DNA of 64,000 nucleotides from NCBI GenBank assembly GCA_015680685.1, contig MNCI01022394.1, positions 64,411-128,410 on the forward strand, in the 5' to 3' direction. How positions within the stretch are numbered: the first letter of the stretch is position 1; the number at the start of each line of letters is the position of its first letter. The position numbers were made by a program, and so were the translations under genes. Source of the stretch: Gnetum montanum (taxonomy: Eukaryota > Streptophyta > Gnetopsida > Gnetales > Gnetaceae). The notes under the pieces were generated by a model that saw only the letters and a list, made by a program, of their open reading frames with translations, was not told the DNA's origin and did not search any database. Positions 11,718 through 21,917 of this stretch are shown one piece after another.

Positions 11718-11994
11718 TCCTGAGCATGAGCGTAAACTTTCAGCGTAAGCGTAAACCCTGAGCGTAAGCGTAAACCTTAAGTGTAAACGTAAATTATCAA
11801 ATCCCAGCGTAAGCGTAAACCTCAAACCCTAGCGTAAGAGTGAGCGTAGAGGCTTGAACTTATCATAAATGTGAGAGTAGAGGCCCCAATTTAGCATGAG
11901 CGTAGAGGCTTATATTTAGCGTAGAGGATTCAACTTGGCATGTAGCCTCAGACCTCAGTGTAAACCTATCAATTCCAGCGTGCAGGACACCGAG
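11718..11994. repeat. GCGTAAACG / GCGTAGAGG array in the leader of the antisense gene
   Basis: Repeated words of the type AGCGTAAGCGTAAACC and AGCGTAGAGGCTT fill the stretch between the TATA box and the first ATG. They have the same GCGTA core as the arrays in intron 1, the element leader and the LTRs. Confidence 0.75.
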
Positions 11995-12125
11995 ATGGGC
12001 AAAGGCAAGGAGGTAGAAGGCCAGGGGAGGAAGGGGCCTAACCTGACTTTCGCAGAGGAAAGCGAGGCCATGTTGTAGTGTCTACCTAGGCGAAGGGTTC
12101 CATTGTGGCCTGGATCGTCACACAG

Positions 12126-12933
12126 GTAGGCTCTAATCTTGCCTCTGTTGATTATTTTCATCTTTACATGTTATTTGGCGTAGACGATTTTTGTAGCGTA
12201 GACAGTTTCGATAGCGTAGAGGGTTTCGGCGTATATGCCTAGCGTAGACAGTTAGAGTAGAGGGCCTGCATGCTGAGCGTAGGTTCGGCGCGTAGAGGGT
12301 CTCTATAGCGTAGACAGTTTTGACTGTATATAACGTAAACTGTTTTGTCAGTGCATAGCGTAAACAATTTTACCAGTACATAGCGTAAAAAATTTTATCA
12401 GTATGGAGCATAGACAATTTTCATAGCGTATACGCTGACTATTTTCACAGCGTATACGTTGATGGTTTCCATGGCGTATACGCCGATAATTTTCACAGCA
12501 TATACGCTGACTATTTTTATAGCGTACAGCGTAAACTGTTTGCACAGTGTTCAATGTAGACAGTTTTCTTTACAGCATATACACTAATGGTTTCCACGGC
12601 GTATACGCTGATGATTTTCACATTGTATACGCTAAGTGTAAACAGTTTGTTCTTTTTAGGTGGTGTATAGTGTAGATCTATTTTCATGGTGTAAACGATT
12701 TTCACAGCATATACACTAACGATTTTTTTTTAGCATATACGCTAAGCGTGAATAGTTTTATTTCTCTTTTAAATAGCGTATATGCCGAGTGTTTTCAGTC
12801 TGTTGATGGCATATACGCCGAGTGTAAACAGTTTGTTGTTTTTTTTGAAGTGTTGGCCTGCAAAATGGAATTTCGTTCGTTCATCTCATTTTCATATATG
12901 GTTGATTTATCGTGGCTTTCTGGTTACTTGCAG
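12126..12933. repeat. GCGTATACGC array inside intron 1 of the antisense gene
   Basis: From about 12170 to 12835 the sequence is a run of GCGTATACGCTGA, GCGTAAACTGTTT and GCGTAGACAGTTT variants with a spacing of roughly 20-40 bp, separated by A/T-rich TTTTCACA or TTTCCATG. Intron borders are AG/GTAGGC at 12125 and TTACTTGCAG at 12933. Open frames inside follow the repeats. Confidence 0.8.
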
Positions 12934-13530
12934 GGATACTAAGCCTTTCTTTGTGGTATTTGAGCTAGTTGGAGTATTGGTGTGGTTTGGCCCCATTGAG
13001 GCCAGTGAACCTACCCCTGATTTGACTGTTGACAACAAGGGGGTTTGGTTCAGGGAAGAGGCGTGTGAATTCCTTGCCTTTATCCTGGACAGATTTAAGG
13101 TGGTGGTTTGGTCACATTTGAGCAAACAAGTGGCACGAAGAGTGCTTGAGGCTATGTTGCTGGGAGCTTCGGAGGGCATCGCGGTCTTCATGGAGGACAT
13201 TGACGAGGAGCCGCTTGTGCTTGAGGACAGTCCCTCTGGCGGGCCCAAATCTACTCACCCGTTAGTGCACGTGTGGGACCTATTGCCCTGAGGGCATGAT
13301 TATCTCAACAACACCTTATTCCTGGCTGCACATGCACACACGTTATTTCAAAACCCTCCTGGCACAGTGTATTGGGTAGAGAGGTAAGATCGTTTGGCTT
13401 GTCGTTTCTGGTTTTTTTCGTTTAGTGTTTACCTTTGTTTTGACAACCGTTCTTTTGTAGGCCCCAAGTTAACTAAGATGGGACATGAGTTGATGATGAT
13501 GGGCTTGCCCTAGCTCATACTACTCTAGAT
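12934..13530 (+). pseudogene. FCP1/NIF-like (HAD) domain, exons 2-3 of the antisense gene
   Basis: The translated order fits the plant FCP1-homology family. There is a hydrophobic strand with the nucleophile site (FFVVFELVGVLVW, where family members have D-L-N-G or D-x-D), then REEACEFLAFILDRFKVVVW (family: RPxxxxFLxFCFExFxVxVWSS), then NTLFLAAHAHTLFQNPPGTV (family: NTVLLDDSPxKAxxNPPxT). Both catalytic acidic sites are changed: the first Asp to Glu with the rest of the loop altered, and the DDSP loop to AAHA. If this reading is right the domain is a pseudophosphatase. The family comparison is from memory and needs a profile search. Confidence 0.6.
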
Positions 13531-13818
13531 ACCTTTATGGTGGATCCCACCCTTCGCGGAGCTGTGTTAGCTCAAACCAAGGGTGATATTGTCCATTTTG
13601 ATAAACGATTTTCTAGAGCATTCGCACAATGCATAGCTTGTGGGTGGTTGTATGGAGATTGGTCGCATAAGGGACCAATTTTCCCTCGTGACTCTGACTT
13701 GGGTAGCACCTCTAAGTTCACAAGTGAAGGTAAGTGACAGCATTTTCTAAATGCCTTAGTTTGTTTGTCCGACTGTTGGGGGTTATACTAATGTAACGGT
13801 TTCAAATTGTATCTACAG

Positions 13819-14865
13819 TTGATGTCCCTCTCGGTGGAGACCCTGTTACAACAGGACGGACTGAGAGTACCCTTTCAATGAATTTTGGGAAAATCAGTAA
13901 GGCACAGAAATGGTTACGCACCCATGCCCCGCCATCTATTGTCCGTTGTTTAGATGATGCCGGCCTTATGAAGCTATTTACAACCCCGAGCCCTAATGTG
14001 TTGATAGCTGAAATGATCGGGATTGTTGATTCATTCGACAAGTGCATCTCCTACTACAACACCCGTATTAAGGGTGTAAAAATAGTTTTGCATCTGTCGG
14101 CCGAGTTCTTCTCAGACCTGTTCGGTGTACCGGGAAATGGCGTAAACGTAGTCTTCGACAAGGTTTAGAAAGAGCTTCATATGGTACGCGAGCTAGAGGG
14201 CTAGTTGGGCGTTGCCAAGGGCTCCAAGGGATTCTCTATGCAGGGGAAATCAAAGGTTGTGGAAGTTAATGAATTGTATCCCCTATTTTGGGCATGGGTG
14301 TTCCCTAAATCCCTGTCCCAGGTGAGGAGTCTTGGTGTTGAAGCTGTGCGCATTATGCGAACCATCTTAGAAACTGGGATGCGCTATAATTAGGCTGAAT
14401 TTTTGTTGTCAGGCCTTCACAAGGAGATAGTGCGATTACACTCAAATGTTGAGGTGCAATCCCATTTTACATTTGCATTCTTTTCTGGCTATCTTCGTTG
14501 CTTGGCCGAGTTTCTAGTGATTTTCGTGGACAATAAATATGTCTTATGGGACCGAACTCAACTATCTCGCCCATGGATCAATCATTTGTTCGAGACAGCT
14601 GAGTCCCAAGATGCTCCTAAGGGGATTGATGAATCCATATCCATCATGATAGGGGGGTTATATGGTACCTCAATCCACACATGTGACAGTGTGGGGTTGG
14701 AACTAGACGATGTGCCCTATACTGCGAAGAGGGCTGAATGGGTCATCAAGGAAACCATTGGTAAGGCCAAGTCGAAGCTCCCGAAGCGTGAGCGTTCAAA
14801 AGAGGTGACCTCAGATGTGGAAGAACCAAAGGTGAAGTGCATATGGTTCAAGATGCCTGTCCGAG
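13819..14865 (+). pseudogene. Mobile-domain-like region, exon 4 of the antisense gene
   Basis: This exon is about 349 codons in one frame, with three TAG codons (14166, 14202, 14391). A segment IKGVKIVLHLSAEFF followed by DLFGVPGNGV resembles the pattern of plant mobile-domain or putative plant-transposon proteins, in which a short strand is followed by a leucine/glycine-proline turn (L-G-L-P-x-x-G). The C-terminal third is basic (KLPKRERSKEV). I cannot assign it to one family by eye. The donor at 14865 reads CCGAG/GTAAGT. Confidence 0.45.
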
Positions 14866-15568
14866 GTAAGTAGACTTGGCGCACTTATTGCATCGTCCTT
14901 TTCATCTTATTCATAATTTTTATTTTGACTGCTCACATGCCACTGATGCCTTCAGACTTGACTCGAGAAGTGAGGAGGCAGAATTAGAGACTATCATTGA
15001 AGAGGAGGAAGCTACAACGGAATTAATGACTGAGGAAGAAGATGTGAGCAAAGATCAAGCGGGCGGGATGGAAGAACTGGGTGATGACACCACAGAGACA
15101 GAACTGGTCGATGACTTGAGTGGTGTTGACAAAATGTTCAACAGCTTCCTTAAGGGAAGACTGGACTTAGGCGAACCCCCAAACCCAGAAGGGGACAGGG
15201 AACATGGTATATTTTCTTTTATCTTATTGTGTTACTTTGTGAGTTGTTGTTTCTATGGTGTTTTACTTTTATGTTTTCATCCCTCCCAGACGAAGGTAGT
15301 GGAACCAGAATGATGCGGCTAGACGTGCCTATGAAAATGGCTCCCCTTGAAAGGACCACAGAGGTTAGTCCGTCTCGTACTCATGGACCATTTACTTGGA
15401 CTGAAATGCCAAGTAAAATGGATTTTGTGGCTAGTATCACTGAGGAGATGGTTGAACATATTAAGGAAGCCCACCCTGAGATAAGTACAAATGTTTCGAG
15501 TCTTTTGCAGCTTTAGAGTTTCACACCCCATTTTGTTGTTTTAGCGTTTATTCTTTTCGTGTGTGTAG

Positions 15569-16352
15569 GTGCCAAACTGAGGTGGGATCCATCTGAGATG
15601 GTTAGCATTGAGAGTTTTCCTACCCTATCCCCAGAAGTCAAGTAGGTACCAAGGCTAGTTTGTGATGAGGTGGTGGAAGGTCTTGTACACAACGCCAAAT
15701 CGCTGTGGACTTGTAGGCGTTCCATCGAACAGTTGTGGTTGCAAGTCCAAGCAAAGAAGAAAGAAGTTTTTGAGTTATCAGTTGAGTGTGATGATCTCAA
15801 GGCTCAGTATGAGTTCACCTCAGCTAGACTAACTGGTGATTGTTCTTGGCAGACTTTCGAGGTCACTTATACTAGATACTGGAACCTGCTTAATCGCCAC
15901 GCATCACTGACCCGAAAACTAGCAGAGCATAAGGCCCAGGTAGATCTATTAAACCTCAAGTGCCAAGATTGGAAGGCTTTCAATTCCAAGGTGCGTAAGT
16001 GGGGTCAGGATGAGAAGAACCACAAGCACCATTATAAAAAATCATTGAAAGAAGTATCTATTGAAAAGAGTCAGCTTGAGATGTTTGTGGAGGGTCTGGG
16101 TCTACGCTCTGCATTTGATACCTTTGCTCAGAACAAAACTATTGAGATGGAATCGCCTACAATGGTAATTACAACTACTTCTGGGGAGGTTGCTATGGGT
16201 GAATTCCCTTTAAAGCGTCCTACCTGGTTGACTGTTGACAAGGGGAAGGCCTTGGAAGATGTTGACCTAGGCCTTGATGGGACTGATTGGGCAAGTGTCT
16301 CAAAGGAGGAAATCCTCCATCGGCTGGAATTTGGTTTAGGGGGTCCCCTTCG
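15569..16352 (+). pseudogene. Coiled-coil exon of the antisense gene
   Basis: After a TAG at 15643-15645 the frame is open for 228 codons. The first two thirds are rich in Lys, Glu, Leu and Gln with heptad-like spacing (IEQLWLQVQAKKKEVFELSV, LTRKLAEHKAQVDLLNLKCQ), followed by a more mixed C-terminal part. Two acidic exons precede it (14956-15205 with a run of Glu, and 15290-15510). A final small exon (16448-16549) is Gly/Asp/Pro-rich. An AATGAAATAA word near 16629 could be part of a poly(A) signal. Confidence 0.6.
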
Positions 16353-16549
16353 GTAAGCATTTTATTACCATGAAATTTGTTCGTTGAGCACTGTTTGAAA
16401 GTTTTTTCTTTTGTTCTTATGTTGATTATTTCCTTTGCATTTTATAGGATCAAGGTGACGATAATGTTCAAGAGGCTGGCCCCAGTGGAGTAGGGACCCA
16501 TGATGCCAGCAGGCCCAAAGGGGACAATCCTCCTATCCCTAATATTTAA

Positions 16550-16919
16550 TTTTTTCTTCAAAATTATTCTGGCTCACATTCTTACATGAAATTGTAAATT
16601 GAATGATTTGAGTTGTGTTGAATGGATGAATGAAATAAGTTGACTCTTGTAATTGTACATCATTGCATGTATATATACATAATTTTTACTTATATATATT
16701 TTTTTGTGTATTTTGGGTTTAAATGTAAACATGATACGACAATATAAAATGTTTTGGTTTGTTTTTGTGGTTTAAGTATAATGCACGGATGTAATCATAA
16801 GTAGGACTGTAATTATAAGTGAAAGATAATTGTGAAAATTTGTTATTAGCAGCATAAAAACGCAAGCGTAAATTCGAACAGTGAACCGGAATTTGGTAGA
16901 GAAACAAAGTGTAAGTGGA
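16550..16919. other. Spacer with no gene seen
   Basis: This AT-rich stretch follows the last exon of the antisense gene. Apart from possible 3'-end signals I see no feature. Confidence 0.5.
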
Positions 16920-17170
16920 TGATCTTGTTTAAGGTCATTTCTGGCCATATGCATAGTTTAAGGTCATTTCAAGCCCCGGCGTAAGCAAGGGAAGTTTCAA
17001 ATGACACGGGTGGATTTCTCTTGATAGAATGACCATTTCTGATCATGGCGTACATGATAGTTTAATGTCATTTCAGACTTGGAATGTAGTTTAATGTCAT
17101 TTTAGACTATTTGTAGTTTAACGTCATTTCAGATAGTTCATAGTTTAACGTCATTTCAGATGATTTGTTG
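16920..17170. repeat. AGTTTAACGTCATTTCAG tandem array (right flank of the antisense block)
   Basis: Six or so units of TAGTTTAAYGTCATTTCAGA occur with a spacing of about 32 bp in the right half and looser in the left. It mirrors the array at 11280-11475 on the other side of the antisense gene, and lies next to the point where protease-frame coding begins on the minus strand. Confidence 0.8.
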
Positions 17171-17189
17171 TTTATTGGTTTAGTAATTT

Positions 17190-18443
17190 TGTGATTTTTC
17201 TCATTTTAACGTTAGGATTTGTGTTAGCGGGTATGATTCTATATTCAGCGTCTCCTTCGTTGATCACGTTGAATGGTAATTTAGCCCAAGGCACATATGA
17301 TAGAATGGTTCCCGCGTTGGTGTTTTCAGCCGTTTCTGCATGTATTGTGGTTTCTGTGTTAGTTGTGGTTTCTAAGTGAGGTTGTGTATGTACGACTTCA
17401 GGCCCCTGTATTTCTATTTTGGGTAAACTTTCTTTTGTGTCTAAGAGATTATCGCCTACTGGTTGTTGTTCATTTATATTATCTTGTTTAGGCTCTTCGA
17501 GCTTAACCTCTGAGCCTTGATCTGTGTCTATATATGATGAGATGGTTGGTATAGTAGTCTCCCCATGTATAATAATTTCGTCACCTTCATAAGGTAGGTG
17601 AATTTCTTGGTGTATGGGGGAAGAGACTGCCTTTAGTTAGGCTAACCAGGGCCTTCCCAATATTAGGTTGAACCCTGGCATTTCATCGATTACCACAAAG
17701 TTACCAAATGTGGGGAATTGATCCCCTGCTATAAAGTCTAAAGTCACGGTGCCTTTGACTATCATGTGCGATCCGCTAAACGATTTCAAACATGTGGTGG
17801 CAGTTGGTTTAATTAGCTCTATAAGCCCCAATTGTTCGATGATGGGATATGGCACTACGTTTGTGGTAGCTCCATCATCTACATGGACCCTATGTATTTT
17901 GAATTGATTTATTCGTATTGTTATGAACATAGGTGCTGTTGTTACCTCTCCCATTTTCTCATCCACCTTGATGTTGTCATTGTGGAAACTTAATGGCTTG
18001 TAAGTTGACCTTTGAGGCGAGTACATTACCACATGAATTGAAGGCTCATTTGGAGGCAAGTCTTTACTTACGGGGATAGATGTTAACATGCGCACTAGAG
18101 CTTCGCGGTAGGTTTGAGATGTCAACACTAGGTCGTATAAGCTCAGTGAAGTGTTTTTTTGTTCGAGTGCTTGCGTGACCTGCGTTAGAGCTATTGCTAG
18201 ATCTCTACTATTGGATGCATGTTTGTCAGCAGTGACTTGGTCCATTGGGCCCAACAATTTTATTTCGTGCATAGTCGGTTTGTCATTTTTACCCAGAATT
18301 GTTGATTTAGGCGTATCATGTTTTTGAAATGATTTACCCTCATAGCCTGTGTTTGGTTCATCATTATGTGGTGTCATGGGTATTACGTTTAGCGGGGTAG
18401 GTTTAGGAGGTCCTACGGCTAGCCGTTGACACTCCTTCTCCAA
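17190..18443 (-). pseudogene. Protease and downstream linker of element C
   Basis: An aspartic protease matures the Gag-Pol product. The active-site region reads VHVDDGATTNVVP and the C-terminal motif reads PGFNLILGRPWLA, as in Ty3/gypsy proteases. After a TAA at 17637-17639 the frame stays open for about 150 codons, starting AVSSPIHQEIHLPYEGD, to about 17190. There it meets the array and the antisense block. A minus-strand GT within CCTAACGTTAAAATG near 17207 could be a 5' splice site. Confidence 0.85.
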
Positions 18444-19157
18444 GCGTTCGCATGTAAGCTTTTCTACTAGGCATTCTCATGTGTGGCGTGGGGGTGTAGT
18501 TGGTTTTGGAGCCTCAGGTTGCTTTGGAATTTTTACTATGTATAGATTAGGGAGGGGTTGCGGTTGGACAGTTGCATGCAGTTGAGCGCTAGACTGGATA
18601 GGCACCTTGATCACATAGGGACTTGGTTTATTCTATGTTTGCGAAGTGGAGGACTGGTAGTCATCAGGACGCTCGGGTATCCTAACGATGTATGGCATTA
18701 GCCTAGCTAGATGTTGTACCTCCACTGTTGCTATTGCAGGTGGTACTCGGACTACGTAGGGGGCAGGTCGAATGGGAGGTGTTGGTGTGTTTGCAGTGGC
18801 AGTAGTGGGAGGTATGCGCACCACATATGATTTTTCGTGTGTCGGGGTGTTAGAAGTTGCTGCGGCGGGGGGTACTTGGATGACATAAGGCTTCTATGGG
18901 GAGTATGATGGTTGAGACATGGATGTTTTCACAGTGGGAGGAATACACACTACAAATGGTTTATTAGGCATTTTCTCCTCATGGTCAGAATAGACGGTGT
19001 TGATGCTGGGTGTTTTAGGTTCGTTATTAAGGAAGATTGTGTTAATGATGTATGGTGCCTCTTTGGTATTTAGAGGGTCTTTATACACACCCATGGCCTG
19101 GTTTTGTGGTTGAACTGGATTGGTTTCATCAAAAATGATTTGACCCCCGTCGATCAT
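18444..19157 (-). pseudogene. Gag-protease linker with repeated PYVVRVPP motifs, element C
   Basis: In the gag frame, a motif of the form [PS][YF][VI][VI]x[VI]P recurs every 20-30 residues: PFVVCIPP, PYVIQVPP, SYVVRIPP, PYVVRVPP, PYIVRIPE, PYVIKVPI and LYIVKIPK. The stretches between are rich in Pro, Thr and Ala. In-frame stops lie at 18894-18896 and 18633-18635, with another just upstream of 18443. Element B carries the same kind of motif (PFMVHVPT, PFILNVPP). Function unknown. Confidence 0.7.
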
Positions 19158-21383
19158 TCATTGGATATCTTGTTTTAAAGTGAAATAGTACTCTGTGCCA
19201 TGCCCATTACGTTGATGATAATCGTAGAAACGGTCCATTCTAAAGCCTTTTGGTATTGGGGGCTCATCTGGCATTGCTAGGCTTGGGTTCTGAAATAATT
19301 GACAGAATCGATCATGCCTTTGGATTACTGTAGGGGACAATTATTTATGTTTCATTAATCTAGCCTTAAGGAGTTGGTCAAACAACTGCGATGGTTTCAT
19401 GGGTAGTGGTGTGTATTGATAGGGGTCCTTCCTCTCAAATTTTCTCATATGATTCGGTGTTGGGTTTTGTGATGAAGATGATTTTGGTGCGGTCGCGAGA
19501 GTGGGGTTAGCGTAATTAGTAGGGGCAACAAGCGATTTTCTTTGTTATCCCACATTTGCTTATTGTGTTTCTGTTAACGCCACTATAGTTGTTTTAACCT
19601 TTTCTTAATCTTTTTTACTGTGTTGGTTCTTAAAGGCTAAATATGCGGGATCATGACTATTTTGGGCCGCCTCCTCTATGTTCTTAATATGTACAAACGC
19701 TTGATTGAGGTTATGCGCATTGAGATAATATAGTTTGAATTTGAAAAAATCATTGATAGCCCCTTTTAAGATGTTGAGGAGGTATGTCTCTGGGATGGGC
19801 TCGTGGAGCTCATTGAAAGTAGCACTCCACCGTTGGATGAATTTTTGGACGGGTTCTAGAGGCGCTTGTTTGACCTGTATAAGGTTGTCAAGTGTTGCTT
19901 CAGGTTTCAAGTTATACTTGAACCTGGTAACGAATTGATGTAACAACTCCTCTAGAGAAAATATTCAGTTTCTTGGCAAGGCTCGATACCAATCAAGTGC
20001 TCTCCCTAACAGGGACATAGGGAACACTCGCAGAATGGCATGTGGCCATGCCTGGAGTAACGCGCATTCTAGTCTAAATGTTATAAGGTAAGCATTGGGG
20101 TCTATCTCCCCATTGTATTTGGTCAGCATGGGTAAAGATACACCCTTGGGTAATGTTAGGGCTAGAATCGAAGAGCTGATAGGGTCATCGTGGTAGAAAT
20201 CCACTACCTTCAGCTCTCTATAGGAGGTTGTTTTGAGGCATTTAACTTCGTCAGTTAGCTCCTGCATTAGCTTTTTAGCGTCAGCCCAGTCTTGGGTGCT
20301 AGGTGATATGGCAGGTTGAGGCTGTTGTATGGTATACAAACTCGATTGTTGGCCTGTGGGTTGGAAGGTAGAAAGTTGTGTGGTCGGAGGCTATAATTGC
20401 GGGATATTTATAGCGGGTGGTACTAGGGGCGGCACATTGTAGGCAAGGGGTTGTTGTTGTTGAGGGATGTTGGCCGGTGGAATTGTGTAAGGTGGTATGT
20501 TGTAATGAGGGGATTGATGTGATTGAGCACCAATCGCTGCCCATTGCCCGGTCATGTTTTGTGTAGGAATCCCCTGAACTTGTCGGGTTACAGCGGTGAA
20601 AGGGGCTCCGTGGGTTTGGATCTGAGGGATATAATGAGCGGATGTAGAAGTCGGTATCACATGTGGCATCCCGATCAGTTGGGGTGACAAGGTTTCCCCT
20701 ACATTATTTTGAGGGGGTTGTACTTGCGAAGATGGGGCTACTATCGCAACGGGGAGAATGGCGAGAGGAAGTGTATTGAGTTGCGGGTCAGTTGTAGGAG
20801 GAATATGAACAAGTGTGGATGATTCTTGTTGAGGTATTTGTGCCTGGGTGAATCTAAATAGTTGAAGGGACATAATTTCCCCTGTGTATGGATGAAAAAA
20901 TGGATTGACATAGGTTTGTGGACTAAGAGTATGGTGCGAATCTTCATGCTCGGATTGGGCTGCGAACTTATCCTCCTCTTCGGGTTGAGGATTTACTATA
21001 GGCTGATCTAGAGACTGGCTCCTTTGCAGAAGGAGTTGTGAGATGAGCTCAGAGTAAGGTTCTGGAAGAGGGATGATATCGTACGGGGAAGGAATGAACT
21101 CTTGTCCTCCCCTATAGAAAATTTCGTATTGCTTCTTAACTTCCATTTCGGCTCGGTCCACCGCTAGGCCAGCTTGTATTTTCACGCATATGAAATTGTA
21201 CTAGTTTTGAGTTATGATTTTAGATGATGGATTTCTCCCTTGCAATCTAAGAGACCAGCGAGGCCCCACTGTGGGTTGTACCATGGGCTGCTGAATGGCC
21301 ATGGTGCCTACAAGGTCCGTGACTTGCGTGGTTGTAGCGTTGGAGTTTGCGGTGTTCATGATGAATGGTTGAGAATACGACAC
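19158..21383 (-). pseudogene. gag of element C
   Basis: The start is taken at the ATG at 21381-21383 (MSYSQPFIMN). The order is a charged and Pro/Gln-rich N terminus (20391-21383), a capsid-like domain (19605-20339, with PLEPVQKFIQRWSATFNE and LDWYRALPRN), a basic linker, and a nucleocapsid-like motif FYDYHQRNGHGTEYYFTLKQ at about 19200. In that motif the usual Cys residues are Tyr or Phe. Stops in the same frame lie at 21201, 20391, 19965, 19605 and 19158. No frameshift is needed over 2.2 kb. Confidence 0.85.
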
Positions 21384-21409
21384 GGTGAAGGGATATGAAA
21401 CTAGTATAC

Positions 21410-21850
21410 CTAGTGTAGCGTAAACCTACGTTGGTGGTGTATAGTGTATAAACTGGGTCTCAGCGTATTAGCAACCAGCGTATAATGATAGTGTATAGGT
21501 ATACAACGTATAGTGGCAGCATAGAAGAATCTACGGCGTAGAGCGTGTAGCGTATATGCTAAGTAGCTTAGACGGAGTCTACAGCGTAGAGTGTGTAGCG
21601 TATACTGAACAGCAGTGTAGACGAGTCTACGGCATAGATCATGTAGCATATATGCTAAGCAGTGTAGACAGAGTCTACAGCGTAGAGCGTGTAGCGTAAA
21701 CTAAATGGCGTAGACACCTGGAGTTCTAAACACGGTCGGTGTATACTCGACAGCGTAGACGCGGGAAAATTTCGTAGACAGAATCAACGTACACTAAATA
21801 GCATAGATGCTGGGAAGTTTGTAGAGAGGGTCGGCATAAACTCATCAGCG
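21410..21850. repeat. 48-bp tandem array with GCGTA words in the leader of element C
   Basis: Four units starting TCTACRGCRTAGA lie at 21530, 21578, 21626 and 21674, exactly 48 bp apart. They are flanked on both sides by looser GCGTATA and GCGTAGAC words. The array lies between the PBS and the gag start. Confidence 0.85.
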
Positions 21851-21895
21851 TAGATGCTGGGAGTTTTGAAGATAGTAAGTTTTAAGTAGTTCAGG

Positions 21896-21912
21896 CCCTC
21901 CTTCTAGAGCCA
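21896..21912 (-). other. Primer binding site of element C
   Basis: The minus strand reads TGGCTCTAGAAGGAGGG, five bases from the LTR edge at 21918. The identical 17 bases follow the LTR of element H at 62861-62877. I could not assign the tRNA from memory. Confidence 0.85.
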
Positions 21913-21917
21913 ATTTC

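Larger units (their letters stand above)
11995..16549 (+). pseudogene. Antisense multi-exon gene carried by element C
   Basis: The gene model is read from ORFs and splice sites: exons 11995-12125, 12934-13383, 13461-13729, 13819-14865, 14956-15205, 15290-15510, 15569-16352 and 16448-16549. Phases agree exactly across the first three junctions and the fifth. The fourth needs a one-base indel and the sixth donor reads CT instead of GT. Introns 2 to 7 are 58-95 bp; intron 1 is 808 bp and holds a repeat array. The product would have a basic N terminus, an FCP1/NIF-like domain, a mobile-domain-like middle, an acidic stretch and a coiled coil. In-frame stops occur at 12076, 13289, 13474, 13486, 14166, 14202, 14391 and 15643, so this copy is dead. 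The strand is opposite to gag-pol, so introns would survive retrotransposition. Function is unknown. Confidence 0.8.

Noticed and set aside
12348-12705. Minus-strand open frames in intron 1 of the antisense gene
   Set aside because: Repetitive peptides from the GCGTATACGC array. They lie inside an intron with good borders on the other strand.
12907-13248. Minus-strand open frame of 113 codons
   Set aside because: It overlaps exon 2 of the antisense gene, whose plus-strand frame has matching splice phases and a family-like motif order.
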